Assembly: GCA_002698425.1 (NCBI GenBank)
Contig: NZXU01000034.1
Location: forward strand, 58,191-122,190
Source: Ahrensia sp.
GTDB lineage: Bacteria > Pseudomonadota > Alphaproteobacteria > Rhizobiales > Rhizobiaceae
DNA length: 64,000 nt
Direction of reading: 5' to 3'
The notes beneath the pieces were generated by a model, which saw only the letters and a list, made by a program, of their open reading frames with translations, was not told the DNA's origin and did no database searches. Both the position numbers and the translations under genes were made by a program. Positions 37,901 through 46,310 of this stretch are shown piece by piece (within the stretch, counting starts at the first letter, position 1; every line of letters starts with the position of its first letter).

Positions 37901-39728
37901 TCTCGATCTGCATCTCGTGCAGCCAGACGATATTGCCAAGCTTTGCGGACACATCGATGGCGTATGTCAGTTCGCTGATGACCCGGAAGCCCATGTTCTC
38001 CAGAAGCGGCACGCGTTCCGACAAGGCGACGGGCGAGCCGTAGTGATAGATGCGCAACCCCGCTTCCTTGTGCGATTTGCCAGTCGGGCGGAAGAAGTCG
38101 ACATCGATGGGCGATGATGCCGACAGCCGCGCGATGCGCTGCAGGTCCTGGACGGCCTGGGCGGGCAGCACCGTGTCGCGATAGGTCTCCGGGAAATTCG
38201 CGTCGCGCAGTGCCCTTGCCGCCGGGCTGACGCCGTCCGCCGCAAGTTCCTCGAAGAAGTGGTCGCGCCAGGTCTGCGTCATCGAATCGATGTCGGCTTC
38301 GAGCATGGCCTGGGCCGGGGTCGGCGTCTTCCCCTCGCGGCGTCCGATGATGAAATGCACGCGCGCCAGCGTCCCCTCGGGGAAGGCCGGGTAGAAGGCC
38401 GAAATGTGCCCCTGATATTGTTCGGCGAGATAGGCCGCGATGCTCTCGCGCGCTTCGGAATCGTAACGGTCGCGCGGCACGAAGACGATGACCGAGACGA
38501 AGCGGTCGAACGGATCGATGCGCGACAGAACCCGCACACGGGGCCGGTCGGCCAGCGCCACGATGGCGAGAACATTGTCGGTCAGCGTCGGAACGTCGAT
38601 CTGGAACAGCTCATCGCGCGGATAGGATTCCAGCACATTCATAAGCGCCTTGCCGGAATGGCTGCCGGGATCGAAATGGGAGCGCTTCATGACGCCGTCG
38701 ATCTTGGAGCGCAGATAGGGGATGCGCGTGACCGAGCGCGTATAGGCCGTCGAGGTGAACAGGCCGACAAGTCGCAATTCGCCGCTGAGCTTGCCATCCT
38801 CGTCATATTTCTTGATGCCGACATAATCCATGTAGGATCGGCGGTGCACCTTCGATTTGATGTTCGCCTTGGCGACGATGAGGATGTGCTTCGAGTTCAG
38901 GAATTCGCGGATCTGCGGTGTGGTCGTCACCGGCTCGTCGCCGCGCCGCATGACGCGCACCGTCGGGTCGGACAGGATGCCGAGGCCGTCCATTTCGGCA
39001 CGCTCGAGCTGGCCGCTCTTCTCGCCGCCGACATAGTCGTATTCGCGGATGCCCAGAAAGGTGAAATTGTCGTCGCGCAGCCATTCTAGGAAGGCCAGCG
39101 CCTCGTTGGCATCGGCCTGCGAGACGGGCAGGACGCGGGTCCTGAGCTCATCCATCACCGCGTCGAGCCGCGTCAGCATGGCCCGCCAGTCGCGCACTGC
39201 CGCCTTCACCTGTTCGATGATGTTGGTCAGGCTTTCCTGCAGGTCCCTTGCCGTTTCGCTGGTCAGGTCTTCCAGCATGACGTGGATGATGCTGGTGCGG
39301 ATCGTGCCCTCTTCTGCCACGCCCGCGGCGTCGCGCTCGACCAGCTCGAAGTCCGGGCCGTGATGCTTCACATCGAAAATCGGGTGCACGACGAGCCGGA
39401 CATGGTGCGACATGTCGTTGATCTCCCCCATCACCGAATCGAACAGGAAGGGCATGTTCTCGTTGACGACCGAGACGACGCAGCAATTGGGCGCGCAGGC
39501 CGGCGCGACGCGGACAACGGAACCGCCGCGTGCGTGGCTCGCCAGCGCATCGGCGGTATGGAGCAGCGCCTTGGCCGTGCAGGACGGATCGACGAGGGCC
39601 AGATCGTCCTCATGCGCCTCCGAAATCAGCGCATGCACAAGTTTCGTGGTTCGCTCGTCCGGGGAATCGAGGTACCCGATGACGGCGTCGATATATTTCT
39701 TCGCCGTGTCGCTCGCGTTCTTGGCCAT
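34917..39728 (-). CDS. NAD-dependent glutamate dehydrogenase (large, 180-kDa type)
   Basis: 1603 residues, the L_180 class found in many alphaproteobacteria and Pseudomonas. Long N-terminal regulatory region with ACT-like domains (VVSVVNENMPFLFDSVMGEI near residue 85), catalytic core with RGGLRWSDR, VPVGAKGGFFPKRLP and GGIGTYVRASGE, and a long helical C-terminal domain. It oxidises glutamate to 2-oxoglutarate and ammonia with NAD, a catabolic role. ATG 39728. In-frame over the whole length, no disruption. A TGC-rich inverted motif (CTGC-N5-GCAG, 39793-39805) is about 65 bp upstream. Confidence 0.95.
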   Translation of the reverse strand: MAKNASDTAKKYIDAVIGYLDSPDERTTKLVHALISEAHEDDLALVDPSCTAKALLHTADALASHARGGSVVRVAPACAPNCCVVSVVNENMPFLFDSVMGEINDMSHHVRLVVHPIFDVKHHGPDFELVERDAAGVAEEGTIRTSIIHVMLEDLTSETARDLQESLTNIIEQVKAAVRDWRAMLTRLDAVMDELRTRVLPVSQADANEALAFLEWLRDDNFTFLGIREYDYVGGEKSGQLERAEMDGLGILSDPTVRVMRRGDEPVTTTPQIREFLNSKHILIVAKANIKSKVHRRSYMDYVGIKKYDEDGKLSGELRLVGLFTSTAYTRSVTRIPYLRSKIDGVMKRSHFDPGSHSGKALMNVLESYPRDELFQIDVPTLTDNVLAIVALADRPRVRVLSRIDPFDRFVSVIVFVPRDRYDSEARESIAAYLAEQYQGHISAFYPAFPEGTLARVHFIIGRREGKTPTPAQAMLEADIDSMTQTWRDHFFEELAADGVSPAARALRDANFPETYRDTVLPAQAVQDLQRIARLSASSPIDVDFFRPTGKSHKEAGLRIYHYGSPVALSERVPLLENMGFRVISELTYAIDVSAKLGNIVWLHEMQIESQSGKSISLDDDGVIFEDAFLSVWNKESDNDPYNGLVLAAGLTCRQVTVLRAYGRYLRQAGTPYGQGYIADALIRHPLLARQLYDLFETLFDPARHDDPKEDTEVTSKHIRAAIADQLADVPSIDDDRILRSILTVIDATLRSNYFSPDPAGKLRTSLAFKLDSRAIPDLPDPKPFREIFVFGPQVEGVHLRFGPVARGGLRWSDRPQDYRTEVLGLVKAQQVKNAVIVPVGAKGGFFPKRLPAGGSRDEIFEAGRDAYITFIATLLSVTDNLEGDTVVPPELTVRRDGDDPYFVVAADKGTATFSDTANAISQEMGFWLDDAFASGGSAGYDHKKMGITARGAWEAVKRHFREMNKDIQSEPFTVVGVGDMSGDVFGNGMLLSEQIRLVAAFDHRDIFIDPDPDPKTSYAERQRMFALGRSSWQDYDVKTLSKGGGVFPRSQKSITLSKEAADAIGLDKTKASPNEILTAILKAPAELLWFGGIGTYVRASGESNLDAGDKANDAIRITAREVGAKVVGEGANLGMTQRARIEYGLHGGKCNSDAIDNSAGVNSSDVEVNIKIALKPAMDDGTLPRPKRNKLLAEMTETVAALVLENNYHQTLAISLAEKRGLAIVSLQQRLMEYLEERGALDRAVEFLPDNDVIAERKKSGKGLTRAEIGVLLSYAKIVLFDDLVKSHLPDDPYLHADLMAYFPPRMVKNFAERIESHRLRREIIATQLANEAINRGGTSLISRFEDATGMLPSGIVRAHVAVRDAYGFPPLYAAVDALDNKIPGERQLAIYEELGNALRQATGHFIKTGESHAPLEGSVEALRNAAKALEPKLLSVMPAYLVEWVGERQQSLKEAGLTDAVAKRIALMPILAMTPDILSVSKATGRSVLDSAEAMFAVTEMFRIGRLERLAYDLSTEDYFDGLAQNRALDNIYAARIAITNAALAAAGAKKSARDAAAEWHDANELRIARVQDRIGDMTTSGGLTVSRLTVAAGLLADLVS

Positions 39729-39910
39729 TGTCCCCTCCCGTCCGGTTCATGGCTCTCTACCGCTCATGTTTGGCGTTACCATAACAAAGCGACTGCTCGT
39801 TGCAGCACATTTCTTTTTTGCGCCCGTTTCGCGGATTTCGTCGCGCCTGTTGCCGCGAAAGAAGACGCGGGATAGTGTCCGCGCGGTTCCGGCAATTCGG
39901 CGATCAACCC

Positions 39911-40168
39911 ATGGCCAACAAACATCCCGACGATCTGGCGCGCGAAGAAGAGGCCCGCAAGACGCTGGAACGCGTCGCGGTCGATTCCGAGGTGATCGGC
40001 CAGTCGACGCTTGCGCGCACGGTCAACCGGGCCCGCTCGCACATGGCCGCCGACGATGCCGACCCCGAAGACAAGGTCGAGCTCTGGGGCCGGCGCGTGG
40101 GCCGCGGCCTGTCGTTGATCGCTTTCCTGATTCTCGCTGTCTGGCTCGTCGGTTATCTCAGGCGATGA
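39911..40168 (+). CDS. Small single-pass membrane protein
   Basis: 85 residues: a hydrophilic, charged N-terminal two-thirds (DDLAREEEARKTLERVAVDSE) and one C-terminal membrane helix (LSLIAFLILAVWLVGYL). Its stop overlaps the pyridoxal kinase start (ATGA), so the two are coupled. Family not recognised; a tail-anchored topology is predicted. Confidence 0.7.
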   Translation: MANKHPDDLAREEEARKTLERVAVDSEVIGQSTLARTVNRARSHMAADDADPEDKVELWGRRVGRGLSLIAFLILAVWLVGYLRR

Positions 40169-41052
40169 GCGACGCGGCTCCCTCCGTGCGGCCCGCCGTG
40201 GTCGTCATATCGAGCCATGTCGCGCGCGGATCCGTCGGCAATCGCGCCATCGTCTTCGCGCTCGAATCGCTCGGATTTCCGGTCTGGTCGGTGCCGACGG
40301 TGACGTTGCCCTGGCATCCAGGCCACGGTCCCGCGCCGCGTATCGTGCCGCCGGCGGCCGAGTTCTCCGCCTTCATGGAGGCGCTGTCCGCCTCGAAACA
40401 TCTCGGCGAAGTCGGCGCGGTGGTGACCGGCTATCTCGGCGCGGCGGAACAGGCCGGACCGATCGCGGAGTTCATCGCCGAATTACGCCGGGTTAACCCG
40501 GAGGTACTGCATCTGTGCGATCCGGTGATCGGAGACAAGGGAGGGCTCTATGTCCCTGAGGCGGTGGCTGCGGAGATTCGCGACAGGCTGTTTTCGGGCG
40601 CCGATATCGTCACGCCGAACCGCTATGAATTCGCCTGGCTGACGGGCACGCGCGCCGACAGCAACGCCGAGATTTGCACTGCCGCCGCGGATTTGCCCAC
40701 CCGGCATGTCATGGTAACGAGCGCCCATGCGCTGCTCGCCGGCGGCACGGGCAATCTGCTGGTCAGCGGCGGCGCGGCGCAACTCGCTGAGCATCGCCAG
40801 ATCGACAATCCGCCGAACGGACCGGGCGATCTGATTTCGGCACTGTTCCTGGCGCGCCTGATGTCCGGCGCGCCGGCGCAAAAGGCGCTGCAGCTGGCGA
40901 CGGCCTCGGTCTTCGAGCTGGTTGCCCGCGCCTGCAAGCGCGGCGCCGACGAACTGATGCTGGAGACCGATCAGGCAAGCCTGTCGCGGCCGATGGCCAT
41001 GGTGCAGTTGCGCCAGCTGGCGTTGGCGTCTTCTCCGCCAAGACGAGCTTGA
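40165..41052 (+). CDS. pdxY: Pyridoxal kinase
   Basis: 295 residues, ribokinase-fold kinase making pyridoxal 5'-phosphate. Markers: VISSHVARGSVGNRA near the N-terminus, CDPVIGDKGGLYVPE in the centre, DIVTPNRYEFAWLTG, and the anion-hole motif PPNGPGDLISALFLA with catalytic aspartate (D in GPGD). PdxY-type rather than PdxK-type by length. Starts on the stop of the small membrane protein gene. Confidence 0.9.
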   Translation: MSDAAPSVRPAVVVISSHVARGSVGNRAIVFALESLGFPVWSVPTVTLPWHPGHGPAPRIVPPAAEFSAFMEALSASKHLGEVGAVVTGYLGAAEQAGPIAEFIAELRRVNPEVLHLCDPVIGDKGGLYVPEAVAAEIRDRLFSGADIVTPNRYEFAWLTGTRADSNAEICTAAADLPTRHVMVTSAHALLAGGTGNLLVSGGAAQLAEHRQIDNPPNGPGDLISALFLARLMSGAPAQKALQLATASVFELVARACKRGADELMLETDQASLSRPMAMVQLRQLALASSPPRRA

Positions 41053-41109
41053 AGTTGCGATGCGCTGCAATATCTTGAATGCGAATTTCCCTCACGGTAT
41101 TGCACATCC

Positions 41110-41829
41110 ATGACGACATTCCCGCAAAAACTCCTCGACGGCTACCAGGGCTTCCTGCATTCGACCTATCGCAAGCGTTCCGAGTCCTATCGCGAACTCG
41201 CCGCAGCCGGCCAGAAGCCGGAGGCGCTTGTCATCGCCTGCTGCGACTCGCGCGCCGCGCCGGAGATCATCTTCGATTCCGGGCCGGGCGAAATCTTCGT
41301 TCTACGCAATGTCGCCAATCTCGTGCCGCCGTATAATGCCGAGGGCCGCTACCGTTCCTCGGTCGCCTCGATCGAGTTCTCGGTGGTCAGCCTTGGCGTC
41401 CAGCATATCGTCGTCATGGGGCACGGGCGCTGCGGCGGCGTCGCGGCGGCGTTGGACGAGCGGCGCGATGCGCTCGACCAGGGCGACGCGATCGGCCACT
41501 GGATCAGCCTGCTCGATCCGGCCATCGACGCGGTGGCCGGCGGCGACGGAAAGGATCCGATCCGGCATGTCCATATCGACCATCCGGAAGACGCGCATGC
41601 GCATCCCGGCCACGATCCGCGCCAGACCGCGGTGGAATGCATGTCGGTCAGAAAATCCATCGAGAACCTGCGGACCTTCCCCTATGTGCGCGAGCGCGAG
41701 GAGGATGGCCGGCTGACCTTGCATGGCGCGTGGTTCGATATTTCGGAGGGGGTGCTGTGGATCTACGATCCGGACAAGGACGCCTTCGAGCCGGCGGCGG
41801 GGGTGTCGGGTTTGCGCCCCAACATCTGA
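41110..41829 (+). CDS. Beta-class carbonic anhydrase
   Basis: 239 residues. Zinc ligands C44 and D46 (with R48) in ACCDSR, H105 and C108 in GHGRCGG, all present. Interconverts CO2 and bicarbonate; bicarbonate would feed carboxylases such as the pyruvate carboxylase encoded at 14157. Odd point: residues 153-168 hold six histidines (IRHVHIDHPEDAHAHPGH), in the loop where most beta enzymes have no such cluster. Confidence 0.92.
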   Translation: MTTFPQKLLDGYQGFLHSTYRKRSESYRELAAAGQKPEALVIACCDSRAAPEIIFDSGPGEIFVLRNVANLVPPYNAEGRYRSSVASIEFSVVSLGVQHIVVMGHGRCGGVAAALDERRDALDQGDAIGHWISLLDPAIDAVAGGDGKDPIRHVHIDHPEDAHAHPGHDPRQTAVECMSVRKSIENLRTFPYVREREEDGRLTLHGAWFDISEGVLWIYDPDKDAFEPAAGVSGLRPNI

Positions 41830-41900
41830 ACCGGCTTCCGTTCGGGCGTGAAACGCTCTAGGTACACCGTCGCGCAACCGCAGCCGGAAAGGGTCCGTCC

Positions 41901-42302
41901 GTGTCGAATATTCCCCTGATGATCGTCCCGTTCATTCTCTACAATCTGGTGATTGCAGGGCTTGCCGGCTTTTCAGGCGCGGATCCCTGGGCAACCGGCA
42001 TCCTGAGCGTGACAATGCTGTCCGGCGGCGCCTGGCGCATGGATCTGGGCGATGCGCTGATCGCGCTCGGCCTGATCTTCATGTTCTTCGAGATCCTGAA
42101 ATCGACCCGCACCTCGAATGCCTCGGTGCTCGATCATCTGCTGTCGACCTTCGTCTTCGTCGCCTATCTGATCGAATTCCTGGTCGTCGCGGGCGCGTCG
42201 ACCTCGGTGTTCTTCCTGTTGATGGTGATGGCGGCCATCGACCTTATGGCCGGCTTCTCGGTGTCGATCCGGTCGGCCGGCCGCGACGTCTCGTTCAACT
42301 AG
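41901..42302 (+). CDS. Hypothetical membrane protein
   Basis: 133 residues, GTG start with GGAAAGGG upstream (41886-41893). Four predicted membrane helices (about 5-25, 48-66, 80-100, 101-120). I recall similar proteins in Rhizobiales but cannot name a function. Its stop lies within 4 nt overlap of the convergent GlcG-like gene. Confidence 0.65.
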   Translation: MSNIPLMIVPFILYNLVIAGLAGFSGADPWATGILSVTMLSGGAWRMDLGDALIALGLIFMFFEILKSTRTSNASVLDHLLSTFVFVAYLIEFLVVAGASTSVFFLLMVMAAIDLMAGFSVSIRSAGRDVSFN

Positions 42303-42727
42303 CCCGCATCCGCGGAGAAGCCCGCCGCCTCGATCCCGGCGATGGCGCAGATTTCGTCATTGTCGGAACTGTCACCGGTAACGCCGATGGCGCCAATGAT
42401 ATCGTCTCCGTCCTTGATGAGCACACCGCCCGGCACCGCGACGATCTTGCCGCCTGAGACATTGGACAGGCCCTCGAGGAAATGCGGCCGGCTCTCCGCC
42501 TGGTTGTGCAGCCAGCGCGAGCCGACGCCGACCGCCAGCGCGCCATAGGCCTTGCCCGCGGCGATCTCGAACCGCATGAAGGAGGAGTTGTCCGAGCGCT
42601 GGAAGGCGATCAGGTGCCCGCCTGCGTCGAGTACGGCGGCGGATAGCGGCTTGATCCCCATTTCCGCGCCCTTGGCGAGCGTCGCCTCGATAATCGCATT
42701 AGCCTTTGCGAGGGGCAGTGTCGTCAT
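42299..42727 (-). CDS. GlcG/HbpS (DUF336) family protein
   Basis: 142 residues, single DUF336 domain: LAKANAIIEATLAKGAEMGIKPLSAAVLDAGGHLIAF, then VPGGVLIKDGDDIIGAIGVTGDSSDNDE. Members bind heme (HbpS), cobalamin-like ligands or accompany glycolate/diol pathways. No such pathway genes are adjacent. Cytosolic in this form since no signal peptide is present. Function open. Confidence 0.82.
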   Translation of the reverse strand: MTTLPLAKANAIIEATLAKGAEMGIKPLSAAVLDAGGHLIAFQRSDNSSFMRFEIAAGKAYGALAVGVGSRWLHNQAESRPHFLEGLSNVSGGKIVAVPGGVLIKDGDDIIGAIGVTGDSSDNDEICAIAGIEAAGFSADAG

Positions 42728-42923
42728 GGTTCCGGTTCTCTCGGTTTTTTCGGTTTCGGATTGGATTTGAACTGCGCCGAAGCCCGGCGCGGATCAACTG
42801 CCGATAGTGAGAAAAGTGTTTTTCCCTCGCCTTCGCACCGACCGGCTGCCGGGGCAGCGAGACGCCTCGAAAGCGTCCGCATGCTGCAATGCGTATATGC
42901 GCAGCTATTTGGTAAGAGAGTGT

Positions 42924-43526
42924 TTACTTATCCAGTGAATCCAGCTTGCGCTGCATTGCGGCAATTTGTTCGCGCATCGACTTCAGCTCGTCGGGCGAGG
43001 ACTTCTTCTCCGGTGCCGGTTCGGTCTCGGTGCCGCCCGCTTCGGTTGCTCCGGCGGCGAAGGGCGAGAACATCTGCATCGCGTCGCGGAACATCTCCAT
43101 GTTGCGGCGCGTCTGTTCCTCGAGCATCTGCTGGCTGGAGGCCATGATGTCCATCGGCGTCTTGCCGACCATCGAGGTCATCTGTTCGCGGATGCGCTCC
43201 TGCTCCTTGGCGAAAAGCGCCATGGAATGTTCCAGATAGCTCGGCAGGACCATCTGCATCTGGTCGCCGTAAAAGGAAATCAGCTGGCGCAGCACCGAAA
43301 TGGGAAGCATCGCCTGGCCGGTCTTTCCTTCCTGCTCGAAAATGATCTGGGTCAGGACCGCATGTGTCAGATCTTCGCCGCTCTTGGCGTCCTGGACGAT
43401 GAAATCCTCCCCGTCCTTCACCATCTTGGCGAGATCTTCGAGCGTCACATAAGTACTTGTGCCTGTGTTGTAGAGACGGCGGTTTGCGTATTTCTTTATG
43501 ACGGTCGGCTCGCCGTTTTCTGCCAT
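42924..43526 (-). CDS. phaR: PHB synthesis repressor PhaR
   Basis: 200 residues. The N-terminal PHB/PHA accumulation regulator domain KKYANRRLYNTGTSTYVTLEDLA binds DNA; a second domain (QEGKTGQAMLPISVLRQLISFYGDQMQMVLPSYLE) follows; then a coiled, methionine-rich C-terminus. PhaR senses PHB granules and represses phasin and its own gene. ATG 43526 has GGGAGAA upstream; a longer in-frame start was rejected. Divergent from phaA with 237 bp between, containing a TGC-rich motif. Confidence 0.92.
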   Translation of the reverse strand: MAENGEPTVIKKYANRRLYNTGTSTYVTLEDLAKMVKDGEDFIVQDAKSGEDLTHAVLTQIIFEQEGKTGQAMLPISVLRQLISFYGDQMQMVLPSYLEHSMALFAKEQERIREQMTSMVGKTPMDIMASSQQMLEEQTRRNMEMFRDAMQMFSPFAAGATEAGGTETEPAPEKKSSPDELKSMREQIAAMQRKLDSLDK

Positions 43527-43614
43527 GTCACTTCTCTCCCGTTTCGGCGCGCTTTTCCTGCGCGTTCCGCATCTGCGAAATACTAGTGACAAAATCTCGA
43601 CATATCAAAGCGTT

Positions 43615-43629
43615 TGTTGCACTGCAGCC
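43615..43629. promoter_or_regulatory. Candidate PhaR site between phaR and phaA
   Basis: TGTTGC-ACT-GCAGCC, an imperfect inverted TGC-rich repeat, 89 bp from the phaR start and 135 bp from the phaA start. PhaR of alphaproteobacteria binds TGC-rich sites, so autoregulation is plausible. Confidence 0.4.
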
Positions 43630-43763
43630 AAAGGCGTAGGAACAAGAGCTAACTGGCGTTGGCGCGGGCGGAGGATTAATGCCGCCATTGTGTGTTGCGC
43701 GCCGCGCGATAAGATAACGCAACGACACGGCATTCGCCGAACAGGAAAAAGGGAGTTTCCTTC

Positions 43764-44939
43764 ATGACTTCAGTGGTAATCGCCAGTGCTGCGCGCACAC
43801 CCGTCGGATCGTTCAACGGCGCTTTCGCGAACATCCCCGCCCATGAACTGGGCGCAACCGCGATCAAGGGCGCGCTGGAACGCGCAGGCGTCGAGGCGGG
43901 CGAAGTCGACGAGGTGATCATGGGGCAGATCCTCGCCGCCGGCGAAGGCCAGAACCCGGCCCGCCAGGCGTCCATGGCCGCCGGCTGCCCGAAGGAAACG
44001 ACCGCCTGGGGCCTCAACCAGTTGTGCGGCTCCGGCCTGCGCACTGTCGCCATCGGCATGCAGCAGATCATGACCGGCGACGCGAAGATCATCGTTGCCG
44101 GCGGACAGGAATCCATGTCCATGGCGCCCCATTGCGCGCATCTGCGCGCTGGCGTGAAGATGGGCGACTGGAAGCTTGTCGACACCATGCTCAAGGACGC
44201 CCTGATGGATGCCTTCAACGGCTATCACATGGGCAACACGGCCGAGAATGTCGCGCGCCAGTGGCAGCTCTCTCGCGACGAGCAGGACGCTTTCGCCGTC
44301 GCCTCGCAGAACAAGGCGGAAGCCGCGCAGAAGGCCGGCAAGTTCAAGGACGAGATCGTCCCCTTCACGGTGAAGACCCGCAAGGGCGAAACGATCGTCG
44401 AGGACGACGAGTACATCAAGCATGGCGTGACCATGGATAGCGTAGGCAAGCTTCGCCCCGCCTTCGACAAGGAAGGCACCGTGACCGCGGCCAACGCATC
44501 GGGCATCAATGACGGCGGCGCCGCCGCCGTGCTGATGAGCGAGGAGGAAGCCTCTCGCCGCGGCATCACGCCGCTCGCGCGCATCGTTTCCTGGGCGACC
44601 GCCGGCGTCGATCCGTCGATCATGGGCACGGGACCGATCCCGGCTTCGCGCAAGGCGCTCGAAAAGGCCGGCTGGTCGGTCGCCGATCTCGATATCGTCG
44701 AGGCGAACGAAGCCTTTGCCGCGCAGGCTTGCGCGGTCAACAAGGATCTCGGCTGGGATACGGGCATCGTCAATGTCAATGGCGGCGCGATCGCGATCGG
44801 CCACCCGGTCGGCGCGTCGGGCGCGCGCATCCTGAACACGCTGCTGTTCGAGATGAAGCGTAGCGGCAAGAACAAGGGCCTGGCCACGCTGTGCATCGGC
44901 GGCGGCATGGGCGTCGCCATGTGCCTGGAGCGGATGTAA
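43764..44939 (+). CDS. phaA: Acetyl-CoA C-acetyltransferase
   Basis: 391 residues, biosynthetic thiolase. Acyl-cysteine C88 in NQLCGSGLRT, C-terminal histidine in AIGHPVGASG and proton-donor C377 in CIGGGMG. Condenses two acetyl-CoA into acetoacetyl-CoA for PHB and possibly the ethylmalonyl-CoA pathway. AAAGGGAG precedes ATG. Followed 78 bp later by phaB. Confidence 0.95.
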   Translation: MTSVVIASAARTPVGSFNGAFANIPAHELGATAIKGALERAGVEAGEVDEVIMGQILAAGEGQNPARQASMAAGCPKETTAWGLNQLCGSGLRTVAIGMQQIMTGDAKIIVAGGQESMSMAPHCAHLRAGVKMGDWKLVDTMLKDALMDAFNGYHMGNTAENVARQWQLSRDEQDAFAVASQNKAEAAQKAGKFKDEIVPFTVKTRKGETIVEDDEYIKHGVTMDSVGKLRPAFDKEGTVTAANASGINDGGAAAVLMSEEEASRRGITPLARIVSWATAGVDPSIMGTGPIPASRKALEKAGWSVADLDIVEANEAFAAQACAVNKDLGWDTGIVNVNGGAIAIGHPVGASGARILNTLLFEMKRSGKNKGLATLCIGGGMGVAMCLERM

Positions 44940-45017
44940 GTCCGGTCTGGTCGTCCAAAGTCAGCCGGACGGGCCGAAGAAACCCGTCCGGATTCTACCG
45001 AAGGGGAGGAGTATTCC

Positions 45018-45743
45018 ATGAGCAGAGTTGCAATTGTCACCGGCGGATCGCGCGGCATCGGTGCGGCGATTTCGATCGCGCTGAAAGAGGCTGGCTATTC
45101 GGTCGCGGCAAACTATGCCGGCAATGACGAGGCCGCGGCCAGGTTCAAGGACGAGACCGGCATCCCGGTCTACAAATGGTCGGTGGCCGATTACGACGCC
45201 TGTGTCGAGGGCATCAAGCAGGTCGAGGCCGATCTCGGCCCGGTCGACGTGCTGGTCAACAATGCGGGCATCACGCGCGACGGGATGTTCCACAAGATGA
45301 CCAAGGAAAACTGGGACGCGGTCATCAACACCAACCTGTCCGGCCTTTTCAACATGACGCATCCGGTCTGGCCGGGCATGCGCGAGCGCAAGTTCGGCCG
45401 CATCATCAACATCTCCTCGATCAACGGCCAGAAAGGCCAGGCGGGCCAGGTCAACTATTCGGCCTCCAAGGCCGGCGATCTCGGCTTCACCAAGGCGCTG
45501 GCGCAGGAGGGCGCGCGGGCCGGTATCACGGTCAACGCCATCTGCCCCGGCTATATCGGCACGGAAATGGTGCGCGCCATCGACGAGGATGTCTTGAAGA
45601 CACGCATCCTGCCGCTGATCCCGGTCGGCCGGCTTGGCGAACCGGAGGAAATCGCTCGCTGCGTCGTCTTCCTTGCCTCCGATGAGTCCGGTTTCATCAC
45701 CGGTTCGACGCTTTCCGCCAATGGCGGACAGTATTTCGCCTGA
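45018..45743 (+). CDS. phaB: Acetoacetyl-CoA reductase
   Basis: 241 residues, short-chain dehydrogenase. Cofactor motif TGGSRGIG, NNAGI, catalytic S in INISSINGQKGQ and YSASK. The QKGQAGQVNYSASK stretch is characteristic of PhaB. Reduces acetoacetyl-CoA to (R)-3-hydroxybutyryl-CoA with NADPH. Polymerase phaC is not in the window. A hairpin follows. Confidence 0.95.
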   Translation: MSRVAIVTGGSRGIGAAISIALKEAGYSVAANYAGNDEAAARFKDETGIPVYKWSVADYDACVEGIKQVEADLGPVDVLVNNAGITRDGMFHKMTKENWDAVINTNLSGLFNMTHPVWPGMRERKFGRIINISSINGQKGQAGQVNYSASKAGDLGFTKALAQEGARAGITVNAICPGYIGTEMVRAIDEDVLKTRILPLIPVGRLGEPEEIARCVVFLASDESGFITGSTLSANGGQYFA

Positions 45744-45755
45744 TCATCCGTTGAA

Positions 45756-45786
45756 ACACCGGCAAATCCTTGCGGTTTGCCGGTGT
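45756..45786 (+). terminator. Stem-loop after phaB
   Basis: 11-bp perfect stem, ACACCGGCAAA (45756-45766) with its complement at 45776-45786, 9-nt loop. No T run follows, so it may end transcription only partly or stabilise the phaAB message. TTGACA at 45793 just after may belong to the next promoter. Confidence 0.6.
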
Positions 45787-45868
45787 CGCGCTTGACATCG
45801 AATACTCTGCCGCCATTTGTGATGGCGGCAGCGGGACAGGGTGTATCCCGCGACGCGGCAGGCGAATC

Positions 45869-46195
45869 ATGATCAACGCGGCTCTGTTTCTTTTCGTGGC
45901 GCTGATACTCTTGGCGGTGCCGGCGCGCGCCGACGCCGTCGACGGCAGTTGGTGTTCCGGCGACGGTCGGTCGCTGATGATCGAGGGACCCACGGTGACC
46001 ATCCCGTCGGGCGCGCATGTCCAGGGCGAGTATTCGCGCCATGTATTCCGCTATGTCGGGCCGGCGGACGGACCCGAGTCCGGGCACGACATCCGCATGT
46101 TCCTGAACGGCGGGGACGTGTTAACGATCAAACGCTTCATTGACGGCGTCGAGCAGCCCGAAGAAGTATGGCGGCGCTGCGAGCCGATCGTCTGA
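45869..46195 (+). CDS. Small secreted protein of unknown function
   Basis: 108 residues, signal peptide cleaved after about residue 22 (LAVPARADA). The mature part has two cysteines (WCSGDG and RRCEP) at its ends, likely a disulfide, and a short beta-rich sequence. Start ATG 45869 chosen for the signal peptide; an upstream in-frame ATG at 45770 lies in the phaB hairpin. Not recognised. Confidence 0.6.
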   Translation: MINAALFLFVALILLAVPARADAVDGSWCSGDGRSLMIEGPTVTIPSGAHVQGEYSRHVFRYVGPADGPESGHDIRMFLNGGDVLTIKRFIDGVEQPEEVWRRCEPIV

Positions 46196-46209
46196 GGGTC
46201 TGGCGGCGT

Positions 46210-46310
46210 CCGATCTGATTGAAACAATCAGATCGGTAAACTTGCCGCGCCAGCTTTATTGGTGGACCGGTATCCTTCCGATCATGAGAAAACATGATCG
46301 GGAACCGGTC
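46210..46310. repeat. Two adjacent perfect hairpins between a secreted-protein gene and the ABC-F gene
   Basis: First: 12-bp stem CCGATCTGATTG, AAA, complement (46210-46236). Second: outer arms GACCGGT/ACCGGTC (46265-46271, 46304-46310) around inner arms CCGATCATG/CATGATCGG (46278-46286, 46293-46301) with loop AGAAAA. The second ends exactly at the stop codon of the convergent ABC-F gene and can serve as its terminator. The shape resembles dispersed intergenic palindromes of Rhizobiales. Confidence 0.6.
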
